Assembly (NCBI GenBank): GCA_964639885.1
Contig: CAZXEH010000003.1
Span: 1 to 64,000, forward strand
From: JAGNLA01 sp964639885
GTDB taxonomy: Bacteria > Caldisericota > Caldisericia > JAAYUI01
Direction of reading: 5' to 3'
Length of the DNA: 64,000 bases
Part shown: piece after piece, positions 44,558 through 51,815 of the stretch
Layout: each line of letters starts with the position of its first letter
How positions within the stretch are numbered: the stretch's first letter is position 1
Made by a program: the position numbers and the translations under genes
Notes under the pieces: model-generated
Databases searched by the model: none
What the model was told of the DNA's origin: nothing
The model's input: the letters and a program-made list of their open reading frames with translations, nothing else

Positions 44558-45015
44558 TAAGAACGAGTTTTTCAACCTTCAGGCTCATTCAAGTCGACGG
44601 CGTCATCAGGGAGCTGTCAATGATCACGGAACAGCCTGAGAGGATAATCTCTGAAACAGCAGAACTCCTCAAAATGCAGCTTGAGGAGTTTTTTGTTGGC
44701 AAGCGAAAAAAATTCGATTTCAAACTTGACCCGCAAGGAACGCCTTTTCAGAGAGCCATCTGGTCGGTCACATCAGATATTCCTTACGGTGAAACACTGA
44801 CTTATGGCCAAACAACAGCAATGGCCGGTTACCCTGGAGCAAACAGGGCCTGTGGTCAGGCAATGAAGAAAAATCCGATAATAATCCTCATCCCATGCCA
44901 CAGGGTCACCGGAACCGGCTGGCTTGGCGGGTATGGTGGTTTTCCCGAAATAAAACGAAAACTGCTTATTTTAGAGAATCCTGGAATTTCTTCCAGTCTT
45001 CTTCGAACTTCCTGA
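44536..45015 (+). CDS. ogt: Methylated-DNA--protein-cysteine methyltransferase
   Basis: 159 residues. This suicidal DNA-repair enzyme moves the methyl group from O6-methylguanine to its own Cys. The active site IPCHRVTG is intact. The HTH part GTPFQRAIWSVTSDIPYGETLTYGQ is typical, and NRACGQAMKKNP precedes the active site. Its last 50 bp overlap the convergent transaldolase gene, an unusually long tail-to-tail overlap, so the final residues (SSSLLRTS) may be an extension. Confidence 0.92.
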   Translation: MDGTPELIRTSFSTFRLIQVDGVIRELSMITEQPERIISETAELLKMQLEEFFVGKRKKFDFKLDPQGTPFQRAIWSVTSDIPYGETLTYGQTTAMAGYPGANRACGQAMKKNPIIILIPCHRVTGTGWLGGYGGFPEIKRKLLILENPGISSSLLRTS

Positions 45016-45640
45016 TTCCGGCCTCGGTCATTGGGTGGTTGTAAAGCTGCTTGAGGACTGTGAAGGGTATGGTTGCAATGTCGCAGCCTGCAAGTGACGC
45101 TTTCATCACATGAACCGGATGCCTTATTGATGCTGCGATGATCTTTGAGTTGTAGTTGTTGACCCTTACCATGTCGATGATGTCACAAAGTGAGTCGATT
45201 CCTTCGTGCCCAGCGTCATCGAGCCTTCCAACAAATGGTGAAATGAAGGTTGCTCCAGCCTCACAGGCGAGATGTGCCTGGTTGACCGAGAAGATGAGTG
45301 TGCAGTTTGTGGCGATGCCTCTCTTGGTGAGTTCGGAAATAACCTTTGTTCCAGGAATGTTCATCGGAACCTTGATAGTGATCCTCTCTTTGAAATCAGG
45401 ATCATTTGACCAGTCAACAATGTCAAGCGCCTGCTTGATCATTCCATCGGCATCGGGAGCGGTGACTTCTGCGGAAACCGGTCCCGGCACTATCTTTGCG
45501 ATCTCAAGAATTATATCTTTGAAGGATTTGCCGGCAGTTTTTGCCATCAGTGACGGGTTTGTTGTTACACCCGATATCACTCCGAAATCCAGCGCCTGTT
45601 TTATCTCATCGATGTTTGCGGTATCCAAAAAAATCTTCAT
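44966..45640 (-). CDS. Fructose-6-phosphate aldolase / transaldolase-like protein
   Basis: 224 residues, the short TalC/FSA-type transaldolase family. The N-terminus MKIFLDTANIDEIKQAL and GVTTNPSLMAK are diagnostic. The Schiff-base Lys lies in ITIKVPMN, and CTLIFSVNQA, SPFVGRLDD and ASIRHPVHV complete the barrel. It would work in the non-oxidative pentose phosphate pathway, or as an FSA-type aldolase; sequence alone does not separate the two. GGAGG precedes the ATG, and a minus-strand TATAAT lies at 45664-45659. Confidence 0.92.
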   Translation of the reverse strand: MKIFLDTANIDEIKQALDFGVISGVTTNPSLMAKTAGKSFKDIILEIAKIVPGPVSAEVTAPDADGMIKQALDIVDWSNDPDFKERITIKVPMNIPGTKVISELTKRGIATNCTLIFSVNQAHLACEAGATFISPFVGRLDDAGHEGIDSLCDIIDMVRVNNYNSKIIAASIRHPVHVMKASLAGCDIATIPFTVLKQLYNHPMTEAGIRKFEEDWKKFQDSLK

Positions 45641-45671
45641 TTCAACCTCCAGATTGTCATTATAGCTTCAG

Positions 45672-45698
45672 TTGAATTTTTGTGTAGGGGGCTATAAT
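45672..45698 (+). promoter_or_regulatory. Promoter of the PQQ/stalk gene
   Basis: TTGAAT (45672-45677), 15-bp spacer, TATAAT (45693-45698), then AAGGAGG and the ATG at 45718. Confidence 0.5.
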
Positions 45699-45717
45699 TT
45701 TAATCAAAAGGAGGCAT

Positions 45718-48146
45718 ATGAAAAAAATTGCCCTCATGATGACAATTGTTGCTGTCATCCTTAGTCCTGTATCATCAATCAATGCTGTGACAGGTTCATG
45801 GCCAATGGCTGGCTGCACACCGGACAGACGACACTACAGCAGTGCCGGTCTCACTCCACCGCTCAAGTTTGCGTGGGACACCAACAAGCAGGGGTCGGTC
45901 TATGCCGTTCCACCACTTGTTTCTGGCAACTTTTGCTATCTCGGCATGGCGAAGATGCCTGTCGGCAACAGCTGGGATACGTCGGTTCAAAAGAGAAACA
46001 TTGAAAACGGCGACCTTGCCTGGGACATGCCTGGTGGCTGGTGGGTCTGGAGCATTTACGGCGCTGACCTGATCGTCCAGGGGTATTCTGCAAAAGAGGC
46101 CAAATCGTGGCTCAGACGAATCAATTCTATGGACAGGTCAACCATCTGGGAGATTGAATGGCCGAGGTATACGATCCATTCGGTGCTTGAAGATGATGTA
46201 ATCTACTCGATGTCTTACACCGACTGGAAAGAAAATGAAGATCAGAAGGACATCTCTGAACGNNNNNNNNNNNNNNNNNNNNNNNNNNNNNNNNNNNNNN
46301 NNNNNNNNNNNNNNNNNNNNNNNNNNNNNNNNNNNNNNNNNNNNNNNNNNNNNNNNNNNNNNCGATGTCTTACACCGACTGGAAAGAAAATGAAGATCAG
46401 AAGGACATCTCTGAACGTATATTTGTGTTCCAGGCAAATTCGGCAGAAAACGGAAGGATGCTCTGGAGAAAGATGTACTCCTATCCAAAAGCATACTATA
46501 CTCCATGGCTTTGTGTCTGGGACAACGGCGTTTACGGCGGTGTCTACAAAACCATGTACAAGCTGAACAAGGAATCCGGCGCTGAAATCTGGAAAGTGGA
46601 CATACCGGAGAAGATTGGACAGGGATCATATTTTGTCGGAACAGACAAGGGTGTTCTCTGCAACACCATCTACGACAATCTCAGGCTGGTAAAGCATGAA
46701 GATGGCTCGATCATCTGGACAAAGAAGATTTCAAGCTATGAACCCACGAACGAGGATTGCCAGAGCCCGGTAAGCACACCGGCCATCATGGCAGGCAAAA
46801 TCTACATTGTTTCAAGAGGGTCATTCACTAATCATGAGCCAAAGAAACTCCTTTGCCTTGACCTTGCAACCAGCAGGACAATATGGGAGGTAAGCCTCCC
46901 CGACACCTCGAGAATTGAAGGTTCTGATATCGGAGCAACCTGTACGGCAACATCCGGTGCGATCTACACAATGACAGAAGACGCTTCGGGAAGGCTTACA
47001 AAACTCAGGGCATTTGACCCTGAATCGGGTGTATTGCTTTGGTCGGATGTCATGCCTGGCCAGCCAAATCCATCAGAACTCGCTGTCAATGCAGAGTACC
47101 TGGTGATGGGATTGGAAGCACACGATGACAACGGAAAAGGCATTATGAGCTACGTTTGCCTGACCAACAAGGGCGTTCCCAAGCCCAAACTTGAGATTGA
47201 CCAGACCGATTTTGATTTCGGCTACATCAACTCGAAGGAACCGGTCAACAAGATTATCAAGACAAGCAATTCCGGTTCTGGAGAGCTTACGGGCACTGCA
47301 ACGGCCAATGTCGGCTGGATCGTTTGTACCCCATCGCAATTCCAGGGCAACAACCAGTCAATTGTTGTCTCAATAAAGCACGAAAACCTCAAAATCGGAA
47401 CAAACACAGGCGTTATAACAATCACAAGCTCAGGCGGAAAGAAAACCATCAATGTCACGGTGACCTATGGCGGTGGAGTTGAGCCGAAGGTGTCAAATGA
47501 GGCTGCTTCAATCTCATGCAAGGATGCCTCAACTTGGAGCAAAACAATTGATCTGAAAGGTTTCCATCATGGAATAGTCACGGCTTCAGTCCCGTGGCTC
47601 ATGGTTTCGCCGATGGTTTTTGAGACAACCGATCCAAGCATCCTGATTTCGATCAACCCGATGGGCTTGCACAACACAAGCGTTTTTGTTGGCAAGGTCA
47701 CTGTATTGACAAACCTTGTCAATTACACATTCACGGTCACTGTAAACGGTGTTACTCCTGAAATTTCCATGCTCATGCAGATCAACAACACAAGTGCAAC
47801 AATCAACAGACAGACATTCAAGGTTGATCCGCCTCCACAAATCATCAAAGGATCAACGTTTGTCCCCTTAAGATTCATTGGCGACGCTTTCGGCGTGACC
47901 ATGAATTATGACGCAAAAACCAAAAAGATAACCTACAAAACACAGAAGGGTGACACGGTCACACTGCAGATTGACAATACCAAAGCGTTTATTGGCAGCA
48001 AGGAAGTCAAGATTTCGCCTCCGCCAGCGATTGTGAAGGGCAAGACCCTTGTTCCTGTCAGATTCATCGGAGAATCATTCGGCGCCGACGTCGTCTACAC
48101 ATCCAGCACAAAGACCATTTCAATCGAAATGAAGGGTTGTCCGTAA
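45718..48146 (+). CDS. Secreted PQQ-propeller / BACON-like / stalk-domain protein (split by an assembly gap)
   Basis: The open frame starts at 45718 with a signal peptide after AAGGAGG, meets 100 N at 46263-46362 and resumes in the same frame. The 55 bp before the gap (46208-46262) repeat exactly after it (46363-46417). If these are one sequence, the intact protein is 757 residues: 164 residues before the shared Met plus 593 from 46365 on. It has a PQQ-like propeller (GSWPMAGCTPDRRHYS, GDLAWDMPG, GSIIWTKKI, GVLLWSDV), two Ig/BACON-like repeats (LEIDQTDFDFGYIN) and a C-terminal stalk domain with two VP(L/V)RFIG motifs. It is a relative of the proteins at 17416 and 41571. Not a pseudogene. Confidence 0.85.
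46208..46262 (+). repeat. 55-bp contig-end overlap, left copy
   Basis: Identical to 46363-46417. It directly abuts the N-run. Confidence 0.97.
46263..46362. other. Assembly gap (100 N)
   Basis: Exactly 100 N between two copies of the same 55-bp sequence. The real gap is probably absent, with the contigs overlapping. Confidence 0.98.
46363..46417 (+). repeat. 55-bp contig-end overlap, right copy
   Basis: Identical to 46208-46262; begins directly after the N-run. Confidence 0.97.
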
Positions 48147-48165
48147 TATCCAACTGAAACAACTC

Positions 48166-48197
48166 AACCCCCCTGAAATTATTCAGGGGGGTTGTTT
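48166..48197 (+). terminator. Intrinsic terminator after the PQQ/stalk gene
   Basis: AACCCCCCTGAA (48166-48177), loop ATTA, TTCAGGGGGGTT (48182-48193), then GTTTATTT. A 12-bp perfect stem. Confidence 0.92.
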
Positions 48198-48259
48198 ATT
48201 TATGACGTAATCTTGTCATGTCAGTTGCACAAAAAACCCATTGCACTCATAATAATCAC

Positions 48260-48916
48260 ATGCCAGGACGTTACACGTTGACAGCAACCAGACAAGCAAT
48301 TGAAGACAGGTTCAACATTGAGATGCCAATAGACTGGAAACCCAGATTCAACATGGCTCCGTCACAGTTTCTCCCAATCATCACAAACGAGAATCCGACA
48401 AAAGCAACTATGGCAAGGTGGGGATTGGTTCCTTCATGGTCAGGCATCCAGGACACAGGCAAGAAAATGATCAATGCCAGATCAGAAACGGTTGCCACAA
48501 AACAGGCTTTTAAAACACTCTTCAAAACAAGGCGCTGCCTCATCCCGGCCGATGGATACTTTGAATGGCTGGAGCTTCCGAGCATCAAGCAGCCTTATTT
48601 TATTCACCTTCCTGAGAAAAGTTTGTTTGCCTTTGCCGGGCTTTGGGATACATGGATCGATAAAAACGATGGTTCCGAGCTGATTACATTCACACTCATC
48701 ACCTGCGAGCCAAATGAGCTGATAAGGCCGATCCACAATCGCATGGGTGTGATTCTCAATCGGGAAAACGAGCAAAGGTGGCTTGAGCAACCGAACAAGT
48801 CGCTGTTTGCCCAGTACCCGGCCGATCAGATGACTGCCTACATGGTCAGCAACCTTTGCAACTCACCCAAAAATGATTCACCCGACTGCCTGCTTCCCGA
48901 GCAGCGATTGCTTTAG
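48260..48916 (+). CDS. SRAP (YedK/HMCES-like) protein lacking catalytic Cys2
   Basis: 218 residues. SRAP proteins shield abasic sites in single-stranded DNA by cross-linking through Cys2, exposed after Met removal. Here the start reads MPGRYTLT, so Cys2 is Pro (ATG-CCA). Other conserved parts remain: PRFNMAPSQ, ARWGLVPSW, NARSETVATKQAFK, RRCLIPADGYFEW with the active-site Glu, and the His in IHNRMGVIL. The frame stays open upstream to 48218 and has a Cys there, but it is not at the N-terminus. CATAAT (48248-48253) is 6 nt before the ATG, with TTGCAC 17 bp further up, so this start is also supported as a leaderless one. Confidence 0.85.
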   Translation: MPGRYTLTATRQAIEDRFNIEMPIDWKPRFNMAPSQFLPIITNENPTKATMARWGLVPSWSGIQDTGKKMINARSETVATKQAFKTLFKTRRCLIPADGYFEWLELPSIKQPYFIHLPEKSLFAFAGLWDTWIDKNDGSELITFTLITCEPNELIRPIHNRMGVILNRENEQRWLEQPNKSLFAQYPADQMTAYMVSNLCNSPKNDSPDCLLPEQRLL

Positions 48917-49127
48917 TTTTTTCGTTTCGGGCGAAAGATTTTGCAAATTTCCCTCGTTTGTGGGGGTTAAGGCGTGGCCAACACGGCTCTCCTCGCCGGT
49001 GATTTTGCTGGAGAGTAGTCAAAACCTGTTTCCCTCGCCCGGACACAGTCTGGGAGAGGGAGGGTGAGGGAGTGCTTTTATACGGCTTCGCCGGTACAGA
49101 ACTAGTCTATATAAATCTTCATATTCT

Positions 49128-49155
49128 GAAAACACTGGCAAAGCCAGATGTTTTC
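49128..49155. repeat. Hairpin unit (GAAAACA...TGTTTTC)
   Basis: Outer arms GAAAACA/TGTTTTC, inner arms GGC/GCC around AAA. It is preceded by 'CATATTCT', so it seems inverted relative to the unit at 49640. Confidence 0.6.
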
Positions 49156-49267
49156 TTTAAGTCTTCAAAGGGAAGGAACCCTCCGGCATTTCGTGCCACC
49201 TTCCTTCACAATGGATGCAAAGATGTTTATTTTTCTTATCTCTTTTATTTTGCCACTCTAATTGCAA

Positions 49268-49349
49268 GAAATCGGCGGACTTGCTCCGCGATTTCAATAT
49301 AAGCTTGTTCAAGGGGTTTAGTTCTTTATCGGCGGAGCCGTTAAAACTC
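49268..49349 (+). repeat. 82-bp direct repeat, copy 1
   Basis: Identical to 49442-49523. It starts with the hairpin GAAATCGGCGGA-CTTGC-TCCGCGATTTC and ends GGCGGAGCCGTTAAAACTC. Confidence 0.93.
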
Positions 49350-49394
49350 CCTCATCCGTCACTCGTGACACCTTCTCCCGCTTGCGCAGGCGAA
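49323..49394 (+). repeat. Interspersed hairpin repeat, copy 2
   Basis: Matches the element at 1-80: CGGCGGAGCCG, CTCCCTCATCCGTCAC, a GTCAC/GTGAC hairpin, CACCTTCTCCC and GAAGGATAA. It overlaps the end of the first 82-bp repeat. Confidence 0.75.
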
Positions 49395-49441
49395 GGATAA
49401 TATAATTCTTATCTTTTTTGTAAATACCACTTGGAATCCAT

Positions 49442-49523
49442 GAAATCGGCGGACTTGCTCCGCGATTTCAATATAAGCTTGTTCAAGGGGTTTAGTTCTT
49501 TATCGGCGGAGCCGTTAAAACTC
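49442..49523 (+). repeat. 82-bp direct repeat, copy 2
   Basis: Identical to 49268-49349, 174 bp further on. Only two copies exist, so it is not a CRISPR array. Confidence 0.93.
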
Positions 49524-49639
49524 AGCCACCTTCGCCCAAAACTTCGATTCTGGCGAAGGATTTTGGCAAATCTCCCTCGCCTTTCAGGAGAGGGTTGAAC
49601 ATGTGGTTGTGTTTTTTGTGATAATCTCTCAGAACACAT

Positions 49640-49667
49640 GAAATCATCTGGCTTTGCCAGTGATTTC
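49640..49667. repeat. Hairpin unit (GAAATCA...TGATTTC)
   Basis: GAAATCA-t-CTGGC-ttt-GCCAG-TGATTTC followed by AATAT. Same outer arms as the 82-bp repeats but a different inner stem that still pairs. Confidence 0.65.
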
Positions 49668-49722
49668 AATATTTGAAAAATCAAAGGGCTTAGTTCTAAT
49701 GGGGTCCCCTCTGGGGATTGAA

Positions 49723-49798
49723 TGGTGGAGGTGAGGTGATTCGAACACCCGACACCCGCGTTGCAAACGCGATGCTCTGCCAGCTGAGCTACACCCCC
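49723..49798 (-). tRNA. tRNA-Ala (TGC)
   Basis: A 76-nt cloverleaf with encoded CCA. The acceptor arm GGGGGTG pairs with CACCTCC and includes the G3:U70 alanine identity pair. The anticodon loop is TTTGCAA. It lies 11 nt behind tRNA-Ile on the same strand and is probably co-transcribed with it. Confidence 0.97.
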
Positions 49799-49809
49799 AC
49801 GCCTTGGGA

Positions 49810-49886
49810 TGGTGGGCCTCAGTGGATTCGAACCACTGACCTCGTCCTTATCAGGGACGCGCTCTAACCAACTGAGCTAGAGGCCC
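49810..49886 (-). tRNA. tRNA-Ile (GAT)
   Basis: A 77-nt cloverleaf with encoded CCA. Acceptor arm GGGCCTC, anticodon stem CGTCC/GGACG around CTGATAA (anticodon GAT), T-loop TTCGAAT. A consensus promoter lies just upstream on the minus strand. Confidence 0.97.
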
Positions 49887-49914
49887 AAAGTCTTTGATTT
49901 AAAAGACTTGCGTT

Positions 49915-49942
49915 ATTATAAAAAAGGCACAACGCCTGTCAA
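49915..49942 (-). promoter_or_regulatory. Consensus promoter of the tRNA-Ile/tRNA-Ala(TGC) unit
   Basis: On the minus strand: TTGACA (49942-49937), 16-bp spacer, TATAAT (49920-49915). Both boxes match the sigma-70 consensus exactly. Confidence 0.85.
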
Positions 49943-49958
49943 GGAAAGTTAGTTTTCC

Positions 49959-49986
49959 TTGACAAGAGAGCGTGATTAGATAAAAT
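49959..49986 (+). promoter_or_regulatory. Promoter of tRNA-Ala(GGC)
   Basis: TTGACA (49959-49964), 16-bp spacer, TAAAAT (49981-49986). Its -35 box and that of the minus-strand promoter lie in the arms of one inverted repeat, TGTCAAGGAAA...TTTTCCTTGACA (49937-49964). Confidence 0.85.
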
Positions 49987-49998
49987 TTTGCTTCAGTT

Positions 49999-50074
49999 GG
50001 GCCTGTAGCGCAGCTGGAAGCGCGTCTGCATGGCATGCAGAAGGTCAGGAGTTCGAATCTCCTCAGGTCCACCA
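49999..50074 (+). tRNA. tRNA-Ala (GGC)
   Basis: A 76-nt cloverleaf with encoded CCA. The acceptor arm GGGCCTG pairs with CAGGTCC including G3:U70. Anticodon stem TCTGC/GCAGA around ATGGCAT (anticodon GGC). Confidence 0.97.
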
Positions 50075-50092
50075 CTATTTTTGAAACCAACA

Positions 50093-50117
50093 AAGCCCCG
50101 GAACCCCGGGGCTTTTT
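50093..50117 (+). terminator. Intrinsic terminator after tRNA-Ala(GGC)
   Basis: AAGCCCCGG (50093-50101), loop AACC, CCGGGGCTT (50106-50114), then further T. Confidence 0.9.
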
Positions 50118-50147
50118 GTTTTGTGTTCAGAAAAATTACATTAGGTG

Positions 50148-50176
50148 TTGAATTTCACCATCCTTGCTGTTATAAA
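50148..50176 (+). promoter_or_regulatory. Promoter of the restriction-modification pair
   Basis: TTGAAT (50148-50153), 17-bp spacer, TATAAA (50171-50176), 6 nt before the ATG at 50183. AAAGGT lies in those 6 nt and would fall outside the mRNA if this promoter is used. Confidence 0.55.
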
Positions 50177-50182
50177 AAAGGT

Positions 50183-50941
50183 ATGGAAAAGCTTGTATTT
50201 CCAGATGATTTTGTTAACAACATCATCTGTGGAGACATCATTAATGTGATTAGGCAAATACCGAATGAATCCATTGATCTGGTTGTGACATCACCACCAT
50301 ATAATATTAAGAATTCAACAGGGAACGGTCTGAAAGATGGCAGAGGCGGTAAATGGGCAAATGCTGCTCTCCAAAATGGATATTCGCATTATGAAGACTG
50401 TATGCCTCACAATGAATACGTTAAGTGGCAAAGAGATTGTCTTTCGGAAATGATGAGAGTGATAAAAGACGAAGGCGCAATTTTTTATAATCATAAATGG
50501 AGGGTTCAGGGGGGTTTGTTACAGGATCGAAGTGACATTGTGAATGGATTTCCGGTGAGACAGATAATTATTTGGAAGAGAAAAGGTGGTCTAAACTTCA
50601 ATCCAGGGTATTTCTTGCCTACTTATGAGGTTATCTATCTCATCGCAAAACCAAATTTCAAACTAGCGCCAAAAGCGAACGCTTACGGAGACGTCTGGGA
50701 GTATACACAAGAGATGAACAACGCACATCCAGCTGCTTTCCCGATTGAGTTGATCAATCGAATAATTTCTTCTACAACCGCCAAGCTGATCTTGGATCCA
50801 TTTATGGGGTCTGGCACTTCCGCAATAGCAGCAATGAATAACGACCGGCAATATATCGGTATAGAGATTTCGCCAGATTATTGTGAAATGGCAAAACAAA
50901 GGATAAGCAATTATCAACCACTTTTTCAAAATATGAGGTGA
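50183..50941 (+). CDS. DNA methyltransferase of a type II R-M system (N4-cytosine/N6-adenine, beta class)
   Basis: 252 residues. The catalytic motif TSPPYNIKNST lies in the N-terminal part, and the SAM-binding DPFMGSGTSAIAA near the C-terminus. This order (catalytic motif first) defines the beta class of amino-methyltransferases. With an MvaI/BcnI-type endonuclease next door, N4-cytosine methylation is the likelier reaction (inference). The ATG at 50183 was chosen by homology; the open frame extends back into the tRNA gene and is not coding there. The stop is 2 nt before the endonuclease ATG. The base composition is richer in A+T than in the neighbouring leuS. Confidence 0.88.
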   Translation: MEKLVFPDDFVNNIICGDIINVIRQIPNESIDLVVTSPPYNIKNSTGNGLKDGRGGKWANAALQNGYSHYEDCMPHNEYVKWQRDCLSEMMRVIKDEGAIFYNHKWRVQGGLLQDRSDIVNGFPVRQIIIWKRKGGLNFNPGYFLPTYEVIYLIAKPNFKLAPKANAYGDVWEYTQEMNNAHPAAFPIELINRIISSTTAKLILDPFMGSGTSAIAAMNNDRQYIGIEISPDYCEMAKQRISNYQPLFQNMR

Positions 50942-50943
50942 CA

Positions 50944-51735
50944 ATGAAAGAGAAAGTGTTTACCAAGGATGCTCTAATAGAAAAATTGAAAGAAATATCC
51001 TTAATGGGTTGGATTGAAAATAGGAGATCGGGTAATGCTGGTGGAATCGGTAATACACTTGAGGACTTGCTTGGAATCGTAGAAAACAATCTGCCAATCC
51101 CAAATGCATCGGAATGGGAACTGAAGACGCAGAGAATTGACACTTCATCTTTGGTGACACTTTTTCATTCTGAACCTTCACCACGTGGCGTAAAATTTGT
51201 GCCCGATATTTTTTTGCCAATATATGGATGGGACCACAAGGAAAAAGGCAAGAAATATTCTGAGTCTGAAAAAAGTTTTAGACAAACGATTCACGGACAA
51301 TCAAGAAGCGACAGGGGTTTTAAGGTTGTGGTCGATAATAAACAGAAGAAAATAATTGTTTCATTCGATCCTCTGTGTGTTGACCCGAAACATCAGGTGT
51401 GGCTTGATAGAATAGCTAAAACTGTAGGTTTACATGAACTTGACATTCAACCTTATTGGGGATTTGATGATCTTGAGCATAAAGCTGGAACAAAACTTCT
51501 GAACACTTTTTTTGTCCAGGCAGAAGTGAAAAAGGCAAATAAGACTGAATTTTATCAATACATAAAAGTAAAGATGCTTATGAAGTTTGATTTTTCAAAC
51601 TTCATAACGGCTCTTGAGAATGCTAATATCCTGATTGATTTTGATGCAAGGACTGGACACAACCATGGTACAAAATTTAGAATTAGGCAGAATGCCTTGC
51701 CATCTTTGTACTCAACCGTCATAGACATTATCTGA
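50944..51735 (+). CDS. Type II restriction endonuclease, MvaI/BcnI family
   Basis: 263 residues. The segment GNAGGIGNTLEDLLGI followed by SEWELKTQR fits the MvaI/BcnI monomeric nicking-type fold; the E and K of ELK are likely catalytic, and the acidic residue of LED may also be. Known family members cut CCWGG or CCSGG, so a CCNGG-like site is a guess. GAGGTG, inside the end of the methyltransferase gene, serves as ribosome binding site for ATG 50944. G+C is low (20 of 60 at 51241-51300, against 31 of 60 at 52321-52380 in leuS), which together with the tRNA next door suggests horizontal gain. Confidence 0.8.
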   Translation: MKEKVFTKDALIEKLKEISLMGWIENRRSGNAGGIGNTLEDLLGIVENNLPIPNASEWELKTQRIDTSSLVTLFHSEPSPRGVKFVPDIFLPIYGWDHKEKGKKYSESEKSFRQTIHGQSRSDRGFKVVVDNKQKKIIVSFDPLCVDPKHQVWLDRIAKTVGLHELDIQPYWGFDDLEHKAGTKLLNTFFVQAEVKKANKTEFYQYIKVKMLMKFDFSNFITALENANILIDFDARTGHNHGTKFRIRQNALPSLYSTVIDII

Positions 51736-51750
51736 TTTTTTTGATCATAT

Positions 51751-51778
51751 TTGTGTTGAATAAACCAGCTTATATTAT
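51751..51778 (+). promoter_or_regulatory. Candidate leuS promoter
   Basis: TTGTGT (51751-51756), 16-bp spacer, TATTAT (51773-51778). CGGAGG precedes the ATG at 51816. Only 80 bp separate the genes, too short for a T-box leader. Confidence 0.4.
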
Positions 51779-51815
51779 TACAATTCATGGTTAACAATCA
51801 CGGAGGTTTGGCAAC

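Larger units (their letters stand above)
48917..49722. repeat. Non-coding mosaic of hairpin repeats
   Basis: About 800 bp without a convincing gene. It is filled with short inverted repeats of one design: GAAATC or GAAAAC arms around a GC-rich inner stem. It also holds two 82-bp direct repeats, a copy of the element seen at 1-80, and a CCTTCGCC/GGCGAAGG hairpin at 49529-49559. Open frames here lack ribosome binding sites and run through the repeats. Confidence 0.7.

Noticed and set aside
46263..46362. Interrupted gene or pseudogene at the N-run
   Set aside because: Both sides are in frame and share 55 identical bp, so this is an assembly join, not a biological break.
49268..49523. Possible CRISPR array from two identical 82-bp units
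   Set aside because: Only two copies, the unit is too long, and the unit itself is a hairpin element; no cas genes are present.
49409..49684. Small genes in the repeat mosaic
   Set aside because: The frames run through repeated hairpins, lack ribosome binding sites and show no protein-like composition.
50030..50182. N-terminal extension of the methyltransferase
   Set aside because: The frame overlaps tRNA-Ala and a terminator; the conserved protein starts at 50183.
51736..51815. T-box leader for leuS
   Set aside because: 80 bp is too short and there is no T-box consensus or antiterminator.
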